Positions 1 through 12,289 of a stretch of DNA of 64,000 bases are shown here, piece by piece. The stretch is taken from NCBI GenBank assembly GCA_000310025.1, contig FN648151.1:327621-391620 (forward strand), in the 5' to 3' direction. Numbering within the stretch: the stretch's first letter is position 1; each line of letters begins with the position of its first letter. A model generated the notes under the pieces. The model was not told the origin of the DNA. It did no database searches and worked only from the letters and a program-made list of their open reading frames with translations. Made by a program: the position numbers and the translations under genes. Origin of the DNA: Ectocarpus siliculosus (lineage: Eukaryota; Sar; Phaeophyceae; Ectocarpales; Ectocarpaceae).

Positions 1-182
1 GCGGAAAAAAAATAGACAACGCGCAACCTTCAATGTGAGTGCAGCACGGGGCCTCGGCCGATTTAACACCCAGTGTGGCACCCGTCAAACCGCCTCTCGG
101 CTACGGAATGCTGCACACCACCCACGTCGCCGCAGTGTGGTTGGCCTGACACACCCATGCCTGAAAGCCTGATGATGCTCAC

Positions 183-3100
183 CTGCACCGTGATCACTCC
201 CTCGTTGCCCACGCGCTCCATGGCGGAAGCGATCAGGTCGCCGATCTCGGTTTCGCTGCAGCACAAGCGAGGAGAGGCGGGCCACCGTTAGCCAATCAGC
301 AATCACCATGCTTTTTGTATCGCTTTAGGTCTTTGGGGGGGGGGGGTTACCTACGGCCGTGAAAATCAGTTCAGTATGTGGGATGGTAAGGGACATGAGG
401 TCCACGACTGCGGCTGAAGGCTGTTCATGATCGTAGTGAGTGAGAACAAACGCAGTCTGCCAGACCGCTCGGCTACAGCGCAGCGTCTATGGCGGCGTAT
501 TGTAGTCTTGCCACGCTGGAACGACGGCTAATACGAAGGCCCACCAACTGGATGCACCACACCTCAAGGAACATCCGCTACAATCAAGGTGCCAATATTC
601 AAAACAACACTCCGTGCTCATGCCTTCTGCTTCTATCGAGCACGTTAGCAGCGGTGATTTCGGCTTCGGAGAAGAGCGTAAAGGGACTGGGCCTCTTCTT
701 CACCTCGACTACTACACCACAAGCCACAAGCCGAGACTTTCCCCGTAAGCCAGAAGAGAGTTTCCTGCGCGTGGGAAGGAGTCGCACAGGCGTGCCAAGC
801 ACGCCGCACGCTAAAAAACCCTCGCATGTGAAGTCATGGTAGTCAGTAGCAGCACACCTGTTGGCAGAGATGGTCCCGACCTGCGCCACCTCCTCCTTTG
901 TGGAGATGGGCTTGCTGATGTCCGAGAGCACGTTCACCACATGGTCCGTGGCCAGCTTGATCCCCTTACGAAGGTCCATCGGGTTCATCCCCGCCGCTAC
1001 CGCCTGGTGGGCGCGAGCACGGCGAACAGTCCGCGGACGAGTTCGTCATTACAGTGGGAGGGGGCTCAATAACGCCGGTGCGAATATGGCGAATCGACCG
1101 GCGCGATTCAGAAGGTCGGTGCTATGCAATGTACAGTATGACTAGGTGATTCAGTCTTTGCCCTGGAATTTAACCGGCGCTATACCGGGCCACCGGTGCA
1201 ATCAACTGGCGTTGTTGACCCCCCCACACTGTTCAGGGTGGTTCTGCATGCCTATCGTCAAACCGAACGTGTCATGTGAATCGAATTCCAACAGCCACGC
1301 GAGGAGTGTCGCCAAAAAACGTCGAAGACTGACGACCAGCTGGTGCTACGGCAGCAGTGGGGACGGCTAAACAACAAAATTTCCGCCCGAGGTCGCGAGA
1401 GGAACCCCCAAGAAGCTGCTCCCTACACTGCACCAGCCAAGGATCAAGACGAGACCAATCATCCAACGACCGCAGCCTCTCGGGTTGTAACGCGACCATC
1501 CACACGCCGTACGCACAGGAAAATAGGTCATGGTAGACGTTGAAACAAGACGACGCTCAAGGTACCTCGCCCCTACAATGAAAATGATGTTTCCACAAGA
1601 CGATGCCCCAGATCCCCCGGCCATAGCATCAAAGAACGACCTTGTAGCAAGACGCTGCTACAAGATGTCTCGACCCCACCCTTAAAGAACACGCTATCGT
1701 CACCACCACGCTCCGAAGGAACAAGAAAAATAACTCATCCTTCGATGCTCCCATATTGTAGTCGATGGGTAAACAAGTTGATATGTTGTGAAAAAAAAAA
1801 AGTGTGACGCTTGTCTGGACCATGTATCGTACCTTGCATCCTTCCCGGAAAATTGCCCGAGTCAGCACGGTAGCGCTAGTCGTCCCATCTCCCGCTGCGT
1901 CGTTGGTCTTCGAGGCCACCTGCGATATGGCAGAGAGCGGACAAAACCAGTACCGTTCCGCCAAGCAACCAACAACCAAAAACGGGCGGTGAGCAAGGGG
2001 AGAGCGTCGAAAAACAGCAGAGGGAATGGGCGCCTTTTGCCGTGCGAGAGTCCACCCAACGACCAACAGCGTGCTGTTTGTGGATCGCAGCACGTCGGGG
2101 GGGAGAGGGGGGGGGAGGGGGGGTATGCGTGTTGCGCCTTGAGAGGACTCTATGGGCGATATGCCTTTTCTGCTACAACTCTTCACAAACATTACACCCT
2201 GCGAGGAGCAAAAAATCGTGCAAAAAAAGCCTTCTCTTCCCGGGGGGTGCCCACAGATAGCAAGGTGGAAGGTGGCGAGAGGGGATTGCTCGTGGAGTCT
2301 TCAGGGCACAGCACTACGACTGCTATGACTGTTGTGGACACAGGATGGCGTCGAAAATGCTTGGCATTGACGGGGGAACAGGAGCGACATGTGGTGGCAT
2401 CAAGGATCGTGTCCGAAAGCACAAGCGTAATTCGTCCAGCTGAAGAATCAGACGAAAATACACGGTCAAGGCCGCCAAACGTATGCATGACGGAGGCATC
2501 CTTTGCCTGGAAATGCCTACACCAGTGCCAGGTCTTGCAAGAAATATTACTTCCCATGGGCGTTGCCGAAAATTCGAAGGCAGTGCCAACGTTCCATCAT
2601 CCAATTGTTGGTCGTCTGTATCTCCCCGCTTCTCGGGACAATTCTTGAGGCCGTACACACGCCTCTTCCAGGGGAACACCCTTGCATCGTGCCACCACTC
2701 CTCCGAGTCGAACAACCCGCCATGCAATGTACTGTTACCACCCATCCGAGCGTAACAATCCGGTAAAAACCGCATGCAACCGACGAACAACCCTGCATCG
2801 CACTACATACCACTCCTCCGAGTCAAACAACCCGCATGCCGTCGACGTTGCTGCTGCTGCACAGCGTCGGAAACCGAGCCGTGTTCAGTGTTCACACCTG
2901 TCGCACGAGCTGCGCTCCCATGTTGTGGAACTTGTCCTTGAACTCGATGCTCTTGGCCACTGTCACACCGTCCTTGGTGATGCGCGGCACGCCGTAAGTC
3001 TGCTCCAGGATAGCGCTCCGTCCCTTCGGGCCCATGGTCACCTGCCATGTTCGTTTCCGCGACAAGCGCGAGGTGGTTGGTGCGTTCGCATGCAGGGTTT

Positions 3101-4773
3101 AGGATAAGCAGAGCCCGTGAACACGCAGCAGCTTTCGTCGCCAAAAACGTCGGATCTGGATGCACAATAAAAAAACAAGGACACACGACGAGTTGCCGCC
3201 ACGTTCAATCGATAGCGACAGAATAAGTTGCCGCCAAGTTTTAGTACGGCTTGAAGGTGGCCAGTGGTTCGTCCTATTGGTTGTGGCTATTGCAGGGTAC
3301 GGAAAATGCCGAGGTGCTTCCTCCCTCCAAGCACGGTCCGCTGCTGATACTGCTGTACACCCCTGATTCCATCGCCAGGCTTTGCTTTGCTTCCCCTGTC
3401 ATCAGGAAGACAAAAAATCGTCCTCCAGTTCGAACGACTCCACCCAAACACACACACACACGGCCGTCTGCTACTCTCGACTCCACCATAAACAAGCAGC
3501 CGTGTTGATTGCCTCTCAGGGCTAAACACTCGACACACACAATGTTCTCGATTTGTGCCATTGTCGCCCGGTTGTTCTAAATTGAACCAGTTGCCCAAGG
3601 CCAACCCCCGTCGTTTACAGCCGTGAAAAGAGCTGCGGGTTTCAGCAGCTTCCACGAAGGGGCAAGCACTGAAGCAAGCATTCGAATAAGCCAACGAGGT
3701 AACAGCACATACGACGGTTGGGGGTGGTGAAAGATATCTACAACGGACGTGCGAAGTTGCACCGCATTTCGTGGGACCTTTCCGCGCGTTGCAATGCCGG
3801 CCTCTTCAAACAAACTGCAACATTGCCGCCGGTAGGCGTGATTCGTGCACATCCTCAATGCGGCCAGTTGCATGCAGCAGAGCAGACCCGCAAGTCGGGG
3901 GACCGAGCTAACGAGAGGCCATTGCGACGTGATAACATTTCAATCCTCTGCTGTGCACACGGACGGACGTGCCGCGAGCACAACCGTACACACCTCCTAC
4001 AAATGTACAATGGTCCGCATCGGGAGCAATTTTTTTCTAGAAGCGATGCGCAGGCCGCCCTTCGCTTCGTCTGAAAGCAACGGGCTCCAACAATGACAGC
4101 ATTCCACACAGCAGCTGCTGCTAGACACGGGCCTTCTTGCGTCATGAGGCCATCTCGACAGCCGGAGAATGGCGGGTGGCTGCAGATGAACAGCTGTGGA
4201 TGCACGGCGTTGAAACTTACCCCCCGTCAGACAAAGCACTAAAACGCCCCGCCGCACCGCAACTTGAGGGACTTCACTGAAGTTGACCTCAAGACTTGGA
4301 CCAAGATTTGGACCTGCCGCTTGAGTACCGATTTCAAGCACCGAAGCGACGGGTACGCAACAACATCTAGGGTGCCAGATCAAGACCGCTGTGCCTATGC
4401 ATGTCCGGCTCAGACTCCACGCAATGACACGTGGGTTCTGCTGAAGGTTCTGCTGAAGCAGCAGAGCAGCACCACACACACACCAGTTGAGGTCTCTTGA
4501 GGATTGCAACACCGGATCCGGCCAGGAAAAAGGGGGCAAAGGGCGCGAGCGTCCCGCCACGACAGCACGCACAGCAAGGCCGGCAGCAGCAGCACTCTCG
4601 CGAGAGCCTGGCGGCTTGCTCACCTGCACAGCGTCAGCGAGCATGTCCACGCCCTGCAGCATAAGCGCCCTCCCCTCCACCCCAAACTTGACATCCTTGC
4701 CCGTTGCGAGCCTACGGACTGAGCCCGCGGTCGCGCGGCGAGCAGCCAGCGCGCTTGCTTGTCGCAGGTACAT
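183..4773 (-). CDS. HSP60: Mitochondrial chaperonin HSP60 (GroEL family), 5' half of gene
   Basis: Group I chaperonin subunit that folds imported proteins in the mitochondrial matrix. Five coding exons are visible, read right to left: 4624-4773, 2898-3041, 1833-1919, 858-1003 and 183-255. Frame and phase agree throughout (0, 0, 0, then 2), and donors are GTGAGC, GTGTGA, GTACGA, GTGTGC and GTGAGC. Together they encode about 200 residues of the usual roughly 560; the rest lies beyond the left edge. The start is the ATG at 4771-4773, followed by an Arg/Ala-rich presequence ([17 protein letters not shown]) typical of matrix targeting, then [10 protein letters not shown]. Diagnostic family motifs are [26 protein letters not shown], the nucleotide-site [48 protein letters not shown] and [12 protein letters not shown]. 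The presequence argues for the mitochondrial rather than the plastid paralogue. Introns are long; that between exons 3 and 4 carries a palindromic repeat. Confidence 0.93.
1076..1215. repeat. Palindromic CCGG(C/T)RCTAT repeat inside an HSP60 intron
   Basis: Short inverted units of the type ACCGGCGCTATACCGG and CCACCGGTGCAAT are clustered here. The same vocabulary recurs at 20.65-20.77 kb and 21.95-22.10 kb, so this is a dispersed palindromic repeat family rather than part of the gene. Confidence 0.5.
2690..2842. repeat. Imperfect short tandem repeat in HSP60 intron
   Basis: The core CTCCGAGTC(G/A)AACAACCCGC is present near 2699 and 2816, with a degenerate copy (CATCCGAGCGTAACAATCCG) between. 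It lies in the intron between HSP60 exons 2 and 3 and has no visible function. Confidence 0.4.
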
Positions 4774-5018
4774 GATTCTCTGTGTGTCGCAGATGAACGG
4801 TGCACTATCTGTTCGGCGTGTGGAGCACAATCAACACCCTGAGTGTGCACGTAGGGCGGTGGTGAATGCCCTCCGGGGGGCGACGCAGACCGCAGAGAGG
4901 GGCACCGCGATTTGCGTGCGGGCTGTTGGGCTACCGTCCCGGAAGGTCTGTATCTCTGCTACTCATGTTTTACTACTGACGTACACCATCTTGCCATGTC
5001 TATCATAGATGCTATGGC

Positions 5019-5072
<54 letters not shown>

Positions 5073-6300
5073 AGTGCCTTCAGCTGCGAATGTTTAGGTC
5101 ATTTTGGTGCTGGCCGCTGAAGCCATACCTCAAGTTTTTCTGGATAACGCGTGAGGATACTGCTCTGTTTCCTTATCAATGAGCGGACAGGCACTTGGTT
5201 ATACGTCGACTACATATGTACTGAGCTGTAAATTTGGGATGTTAGGGAGAAGAAGTGAAGGTCATGAGTTTAAAGGTTTTTAACTGGCGAGACCCACGAA
5301 CGAGCAGGGCCGGGTGGGGGGGGAAGAGGAAGAAAATGATCACATTAATGGTTGGTTGTTGCGGAGGCCTTTCCCTTGATTGAATCCTCCCACGAAAGAC
5401 ATGCGCAGTCCACAGAAAGACAGGAACGCCCGGCCCGTTATGTGAATGTTGCTTCTCCGCGAAGCTCTCGAGCTGCAGCTCTTTTTGCACATTGGGGGTT
5501 TCTTAACGAAAGTAAGAGAACAGAGGATGATACAGTGCAAAGCCCATCAAAACTAGACGGTGATCTTTGTTTGACAGCGATCACCAAAAACGGTGGTGTG
5601 CGTCCGGCAATATTCCGGTCGTCGGTTTTTTTACGGTCACAAGAAGTCGCCCAGACACCTCAAGCCGTGACCCACCCAACAAACGCTGAACATTGAGTTA
5701 CGAGGGCCATTGTACCCTGCCCTAAAACGGTTCGAATCCGCCACAGCAGTGACGGGAATTACCACCACCGCATTTTCTGCAGACCTCAAGAGCTCGAGGC
5801 ACTATAGTCGGTAAAACCTTGGCCAATCCCGTGCAATGGGAGACCGAAATTGAGTCATCACCAAAAACCGCCGACAAACCCCTCTCCCGGGCGTGTGCGC
5901 AACACGCGCTTTGCACCCCAACCGAAGGACTCGCGGCGTGACGAGCCAACTGAAAACACACATACTGTTTCCAACCGCACTGAGACTGATATATTTTCAT
6001 TGGTCAGCTGGTTATGTAGCGCGGTCGACGTCAATTCAAAAGGCACGCACCGGGCAAAACAACAATCAAATCGGCTATCTCTCCGACCGTACTCTCAGAC
6101 CTCGAAGCACTTGTGACAACAACTAAAAACAAGATTACTTGCGCGGTCCCAAGACCATGACGCTCGCCTCCTCCGCTAACGATCCGAAAAAAAAACTCAA
6201 GCTAGATACAATTAGAGAGAAACGTCGCGTACACTAGGAAAACCCCCTCTTTCCTAGCAAACACCACAACCACCACAACATTTGTTTGTATACAAACCCG
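4774..6300. other. Upstream of HSP60; GA microsatellite, no gene seen
   Basis: This should contain the HSP60 promoter and 5' UTR. The main visible feature is a (GA)n microsatellite at about 5021-5072. Open frames here are short and lack splice support or recognisable motifs, and the stretch near 6120-6300 is AT-rich. Confidence 0.5.
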
Positions 6301-6304
6301 GAGA

Positions 6305-6691
6305 CTACACCAGAGTACCCGCGTCCCCTCTCCCCGCAGGCCGAAACGTAACCGCGCCGCTCTGCTCTCCTCCAACCCCCTGATCGGGGGACTCCGCGGC
6401 CCGCCCACGTCTCACCAACGTGCCGGCCGCCCGCTGAGCCACGCCCTCAACCCAACCCCACGCCGCCGCGCCCCCTCCGCCGGCTGCACCAGCGCCCCGC
6501 TTATCCACCCCGCCGTCGCCGCCAACCTGCCGTGCCGACACTCCATCGTCATCCTCAGTCTTGACATTGCGGCCACCGGGGACAGCGGCGCGTAGTGGGG
6601 CGGGGGCGGCGGCGCGGCGGGAGGTGGCGGGGGCGAGCGGCGGGGCGGAGGGACCCCGCGCACCGGTACCGGCACCGGAAGTGGTGTCCAT
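6305..6691 (-). CDS. GC-rich hypothetical ORF, doubtful
   Basis: A minus-strand frame of 128 codons opens with ATG at 6689-6691 (MDTTSGAGTGARG) and is rich in Ala, Gly, Arg and Pro. An in-frame GTGAGA donor after ...QRAAGTL, near 6417, would make this the first exon of a spliced gene, but no convincing continuation was found to the left. GC content is far higher than in the flanks, as in other exons here, yet such composition also produces chance open frames. No domain is recognised. It could alternatively be a 5' UTR or CpG-like promoter of an unseen transcript. Confidence 0.3.
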   Translation of the reverse strand: MDTTSGAGTGARGPSAPPLAPATSRRAAAPAPLRAAVPGGRNVKTEDDDGVSARQVGGDGGVDKRGAGAAGGGGAAAWGWVEGVAQRAAGTLVRRGRAAESPDQGVGGEQSGAVTFRPAGRGDAGTLV

Positions 6692-7062
6692 GCAGCGCCG
6701 GAGGACCTTTAGCTCGTTTTCCGCCTTATTCGTTGCGAATTTTCAGCACGCGCCGGCGGTGGGGAAAACGAGAATGGAAGTTTGATAGTCCGCGCTTCGA
6801 AAACGATGCAGCCGGCGCAGGGCGGACGCTAGTGCTAGCGCATGTTAGTGCCAAGTTGAGCCACGCTTCGGTGTGCTGTCGAGACGCAGCAACACCTGGT
6901 TCAATATAAGTACACAGCAGTGAAACCCGTGCCAACATCGTGGCCGATTCGGTCAATAGAGCGCACGCCCCCCCACCCCCGCTTTTGTCTCTAACGCAAA
7001 GATTCATCGCAACCAAAAGAACGAAAGCACACATAGCAGCGGCGTTTGAAGAACAGCCAGGT

Positions 7063-9082
7063 TTAGGGTTCTCGCATACATGTACCCGTCCCCCGGATAC
7101 GAAGACCACAAACACCGCGGCTCCGCGGACAGTGTTGTCGAACCTCTACCGCACCTCTATCAACTTTCCCTGGAGAGCGTCTCCTCGCATTCGGTCCTTC
7201 CTGCCAAGCGCGCATGCCATCCTTAGCTTCGGCTGAAGTGGGGCGAGGAACGCTACCTGGCTCTCCAAAGCCGTCATCTGCGCAGAGAGACGCGTGTACA
7301 CCACGAAACAGAGGGTGGGTTTTTGGGCGGCTCGAGACGGGGGTCGTGCTGGCAACAAAAAAGGAGGATGGGGTTGCAAGAGGCACACGTGTGGCGCAGC
7401 GCCATAGTTGCCTCCCACGGTGCTCGCAAGTGACCCATCTGAACGGTAGACCCGCGTCACCTGTCGCTGCTGTGTCACGACCTGGCGGCTTAGCTTGCGC
7501 ACCAAGATCTCCATGCTGCTTAACCTGTCGATGGCAAGAGGGAACACGACGACATGTTACGCTTCGGCATGACCAAAATCTGCATGACATGTAGCTCTGC
7601 ACGCGCCACCACAGGGTCAACTCTCTCGAGATTTTCCCTGGTGAACAACCAAACAACACCAACACCACCCAACATTGGCGATAAAAAAGAAACAAGAGCC
7701 TCTGAAATACCCCGCCAGTCTGCCTTCCATGTCTCTAGGCGCTCCGCAAACTCGTGCGGTGCAACAAAACGATGTTGGTATTCCCCCTCCCCCGGTGCGC
7801 GCTCTCTCTGCTCACCGTCGAATCATCTCCAACACGCTCGTTGTGCTATCCCGAGCACCATCCACCATCCTAACCATCCGCAACCTAACAAGCCTCCGTC
7901 GCCTCAAACCCCAGCCCCCGCCTGCCCCATCGCTGCCCCCTCCAACGGTAGCAGCCGTCGTTTGCCGCCGCGGGCCCTTGGCGTCTTCCTTGGTTTTATT
8001 ATCGGCGGTGGAAGCCATGTCACCATCGCTGTAGTCGCCGGTAACCGACCTCAGCTGCTGCTGCTGCTGCTGCTGCTGGGTGGGGGGGGGCGGCGATTCA
8101 TCCCCATGTTGCGTATTTTTAGGTCTTGGTTCTGGCTCGGGAGTATCATCGCCGACGCCGGCGGCACCTACTGTAGCGTCAGCAGCGCTGCTGCTGCTGG
8201 TGATCTCAGGACTGCTGCTGCTGCTGCGCATGCCGTTGCTGTACGAAGATTTTTGGCCGAGAGCAATCTCCGAAATCTCCGAAGGCGACCGGCCGCAGAT
8301 CCAGCCGTCTTGATCCGACGATGCTTCCGTCTCGGAGTCAATCATCCAGCCCCCGACCCACTCCCAGTGATGGCTTGGGAGCTCCACGTCGTCCAGCTCG
8401 AAACGGCTGTGGGGGGACGGGGGGGCGACGGTAAGACGTACACTCCCACAACGGTACTTGAATGAACATAACGATTGGGGGCCCATAGGCGAGGCTCCGT
8501 TTGTCGCCAATTCCCGGCATAGGGGCTAACCTAGGATGAAGGGTGGGATGATCGGATTTACCGCTCCGGAACGTTTACTATCCCCATCTTCTTTATCTTC
8601 GCGGAAACAAATCGCCTGCTCCTCGTATTGTATCGTACGTTCGGGCACCAACCGTAGTCCGGGACATGGGGATTTTGGGCCAGGAGAGAGATACCAACAA
8701 ACGCTTTGGTAGCCAATTCAAATGGACCAATCTTGTGTAAGGATTGTACGTGCCTTTCTCGTCCTCTTGTTGCCCAGTCGGGCACGAGGGGGTGTGGCGG
8801 TGCGTCACAGTTTAGAGGTTTTCGGGGGGGTACTACTCGGACTATCGTAGCAAGTCCTCCTGCTCACGACCACTTTTCGCGAGAACGTTAGGGGTGAGTG
8901 CTGTATGCCAGGGTTTCGTGCTGCGTACTTGCGTACATAGCGTCCGCGAATATCCGCTTCCTGACACGGGCCACAGAGTCTGAGCGCATGGTACGAAACA
9001 ACCCCAATCAGCCACTGGTTTGCTCTAGTCTGTCTCTCACTTTACGCGCACTCAAGCAGCAGCACGGCCAACGACTTATAGA

Positions 9083-9113
<31 letters not shown>

Positions 9114-9536
9114 AAACAGCAGCAGGAAAACACCAGCCTAACTTACAAGGTCACGCCCTCGTCGGTTACCATGCGCCAACCCGGGGCGCCGCCGATTCCA
9201 CCGCCCAGTCCCCTCCCCGCCGCCGCCACCGCCGCCACCGCCCCGCCAATCTTATCCCTCAGCCCGCCGGCCCTAGCGTCGCTCCCCGCCTGCCCCCCAG
9301 CTTCTGATCTCGCGTGGTCAGCCGCGACGGAACCGGTTTGGGCTAGTGCGGGAGAACGGGATCTCGAAGACGATGGCGACGACGATGATGGGCTTGACGT
9401 GGACTGCGGAAGAGACGAAAGCGACTGCGGGGGCGGCGGCGGCTGTGGCGGGGGATGTGGTCCCCCGAGGTGGTGAAGCGGGAGAGAAGAGAGCTCGGTT
9501 GGAAGGGTGCCGAGCCTTGAGCTCCATGCTCCTCGG
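7063..9536 (-). CDS. DysF-motif protein with C-terminal coiled coil (5' end unresolved)
   Basis: Five exons fit together in phase, read right to left: 9147-9536, 7816-8406, 7461-7524, a 21-nt exon 7257-7277, and 7063-7200 with stop TAA. Splice phases are 2, 2, 0, 0, and donors are GTAAGT, GTGAGC, GTGACG and GTAGCG. About 400 residues are encoded. After a Pro/Ser- and Gly/Ala-rich start, the second exon has ELPSHHWEWVGGWMIDSE followed by DQDGW. That is the W-x-W...W-x-[VI]-D...D-x-D-G-W signature of the C-terminal DysF domain of dysferlin and the peroxisomal Pex30 group. A low-complexity Ser/Gln stretch follows (Q tract encoded by a CTG/CAG run at 8054-8080), then a heptad-like segment (SSMEILVRKLSRQVVTQQRQ). 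The first exon starts in phase 2, so an upstream exon is probably missing; the only in-frame Met there is at 9170-9172. In known proteins DysF domains act in membrane contexts; the role here is inferred only. Confidence 0.55.
8054..8080. repeat. CTG/CAG trinucleotide run coding poly-Gln
   Basis: A run of CTG on the plus strand reads as a Gln tract in the DysF-motif gene on the minus strand. A second CAG run lies at 9080-9110, in the intron of that gene. Confidence 0.6.
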
Positions 9537-9847
9537 CTGTCGGAAAGGGACGCCGCAATCGACGATCATGACGTGCAAGGGGGTGGACGGAGGTTACTTG
9601 TCCATCCATTTTCTATGAATCTTTTGGGATACGGTTCTGCAGCTCATGCGTGTGACCCCCCCCAAATAAAAGCGCGCGTTTTAGAGCACAACCAAAAATA
9701 TTAAACACATTAGAGTCGCACATCGCACATGACAGGCTTCTTGCGGCATGCTTCTCTCAGCACGGCGGCGTAAGCCGCCGAAAATCCTGTTATAACTGGG
9801 CATCGCCGCCCGGAAAAGGGGCGTGCCAACGACTACCATACCCTCCT

Positions 9848-12064
9848 CTACCTGTCTTTTCCCTGCCACTCGAAACAGGCCTCCTCCTTCCGAATACCCT
9901 CAAGGACAACATCCGCCCAAGGTGTCCGGTGGAGCAGCAGCAGCACGGAGGGATTCACACCAGGAACGTCCCGCAGGAGGGGATCCAAGTCTACCGTCCC
10001 CTGGATCCTCGTGGTTGTGGCAGAACCTTGCCCCCATCCTTGGGTTTCCTCTCGTGACGAGGCGTGGCTGAGAGACTGGACAATGTTCTTCAACTGTTCC
10101 ACCTGGAGTTGGGACGGATGAAGGTGCGGATGTTGCAACGAGGTGTCGCCGTGAAAAGCACCGGCAGAAAAAATTGGACGGCCCAAAATCGAGTTAGCTT
10201 CGGGCAAAAGTTGTTGACGACTTCCGAGTGCCCGAAACAGCCGCAAAAAAACTACCGCTTCCACGAGAGGGAGGGGGCAAGAAAGCTTGGCGCTGTTGGA
10301 GACGGGGTGCGGGAGGCAGTCGAAATTCAGTCCAGCGTTACCAATAAATGTCCCCCCCATGCCGCCCACCGCCCACCTGTTTAGCAAACGAATGGTGCTG
10401 TATACCATGCATGTCCACCGCAAGGTCTAGTTCCCACGGACTTCAAACCGCCCTACCAACATTGCAGCTGAACTTGAGGATCAACCGCGTAGAAATAGTC
10501 GTGCTTCCACCCAATGCTGGCTGCGGTTTCGAGTGTCAAACACTTTGGAGGCTGCCACTGAGTAGCCGCGGCAAAGATCGTCTGGCTTGGCCCCTGACTG
10601 TGACCGCTCCCGTGTTGAGGGATTGTGTCACCACCCTCACCTGCACCTCCAGCCGGATGGACCGGTCCGTCTTCTCCCTCATCTCGTCGGCCGCCTCCGC
10701 TCTCTGCAACTCCAGCTCCACCACGCGCGCTCTTAGCGCTCCCGCCGCCTGTTCCCTAGCGCCGCCGCCGCCGCCGTTGCTGCTGCCCTTTTGACCATCA
10801 CCCCCGGGCCCGTCCGCGGAGTTTTTCTGGTTCTCTTGGTCCTCTGTAGCCTTCGTTTCGCTGGCCGGCCCGGGTTTTCCGCCGCCTGTGCCGGCGTTAT
10901 TCCCGTTGCGGTCATCGTCGGTGGCTCGGCCTCCTCGCACGCGACCTAACCGCCACTCGGAGAAAATCCCTGACGCCGACGCGATCGCACCGCCGCCGCC
11001 GCCGCCGCCGTCCTCCGGTGGTGCTTGTCCTGGCTCTCTGCCCACTGCTGTCTTGTCCGCTGCTTGCTGCCGCTCGATCGACTCGGAATCGAACGGGAGA
11101 TCGTTGCCAGCGGCGGGGCTTGCAGGAGCAGCGGCGGCGGCGGCGGCGGGGGTATCGGACACGTCAGAGCCGACGGTGACCGTGGCCATGATGTCTCGCA
11201 GCTCTCCGGAGAGGGCCTCCTCCTCCTCCGTCCTCTCTCGCGCGAGCCGGTCCGCGCGCGCCCTTTCCTGATCGAGGTTGACCTGCCCCCAAGAAGGTTC
11301 ACAAAATCGCATCCGGCGGCGGTGTTGCACGGTACGGCCAGAATCAACCGACGGGCACACGTTATATGTGTTGCAGAGCCGCAAGAAATGGCCTTATCTA
11401 GTGGTGCTGCTGCTGCCTGCCGAAAAAGTGCCGCCAGGAGGGTAACAACACAGATGAGAGATGGAAGGTTCACAACACGCCGCTATGTAAATGGTATACA
11501 GCAGTCCTGCTGGTCGGCTACTGCTGTAGACTATGTTTTGAATTCAAATATGCATACATATGCTTCCCCTCGATTGAAGCAGGCAAACACCCTTTCAATA
11601 CTCACAACACAACATGTGGGCACATGTTGCAATATCGTGCCTCCGGCGTCCTACAGTCGCATCTCCATGGCTTCGTTTGTAGAGGCAAGCAGTTAGGCAG
11701 GCGGCCCATGTTCTGTCCCATCGAACTGGTACTGGTAGACTAACGTTCAGGAATTGCGCCGCACTTGAACCTCGATAAAGAGTCGAGCACAAACCAGCAG
11801 TCGGTAGCTCGCTCCCGTGGTGTAACCAAGTTCACACCTGACAGGCAGACTGCTCCACCTTGTCGTCGGCCTCACCTCTAGCTCGATGACCTTGTCGCAC
11901 CTCCGCTGCAGCTCCGCCAACAGGCTGGCCGTTGTTTCCTCCTGTTCGTCTCGGGATTTTCGCAACGACAACACCTCCGTCTCCAGCGACTGCAGCAGCA
12001 AGTGGTTGCCATTCTCAGCTCCTTCTGCCCCCCCTGCGTCTCCTCTACCATCGTCCGAGGCCAT
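9848..12064 (-). CDS. Coiled-coil protein, three exons, complete
   Basis: Exons 11876-12064 (ATG at 12062-12064), 10641-11282 and 9848-10102 (stop TAG) join in phase 0 at GTGAGG donors and CAG acceptors, giving 361 residues. Residues about 20-100 are a coiled coil (LLLQSLETEVLSLRKSRDEQ, LLAELQRRCDKVIELE, VNLDQERARADRLARERTEE). A 110-residue Ala/Gly/Asp-rich, probably disordered linker follows, then a second coiled coil (ALRARVVELELQRAEAADEM to LEVQVEQLKNIVQSLS) and a short C-terminal tail ending in EWQGKDR. No enzymatic domain, signal peptide or membrane segment is seen. It lies head-to-head with the SpoU-family gene with only 225 bp between start codons, suggesting a shared promoter. It resembles structural or scaffold coiled-coil proteins; function is unknown. 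The perfect phase agreement makes the model reliable. Confidence 0.72.
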
Positions 12065-12289
12065 AGTGTGTGGGCAGAGCGTTTAGATGGTCTCCTTGTC
12101 TCCTTGGTTATGACAATGACCGAATAGCAGTCTGCTCTGGTCTGCCTGCTGCTCATCAAGTGCAGCCTGGGGGGTCCGCGGTATAGATTGCCCATATGGA
12201 ATGTCCGAGCTATCAGGTCAGTGATCAGTGATCAGCTGCTCAGCTGCTGCACAGCAGCTGAGCTGTGCTCGCCAAACTGCTGTCGAGCC
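12065..12289. promoter_or_regulatory. Bidirectional intergenic region with perfect palindrome
   Basis: 225 bp separate the start codons of the divergent coiled-coil and RNA methyltransferase genes. Positions 12238-12263 form a perfect inverted repeat: arms GCTCAGCTGCTG and CAGCAGCTGAGC with a CA centre. It contains overlapping CAGCTG E-box cores. A GATCAGTGATCAG repeat precedes it. A shared promoter with an operator-like site is inferred. Confidence 0.5.

Noticed and set aside
1788-2648. 286-codon plus-strand frame across an HSP60 intron and exon
   Set aside because: It runs antisense over the well-supported exon 1833-1919; no motif, composition follows the intron.
7554-8465. 303-codon plus-strand frame
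   Set aside because: Antisense of the DysF-motif exon; its Leu runs come from the CTG repeat that codes Gln on the other strand.
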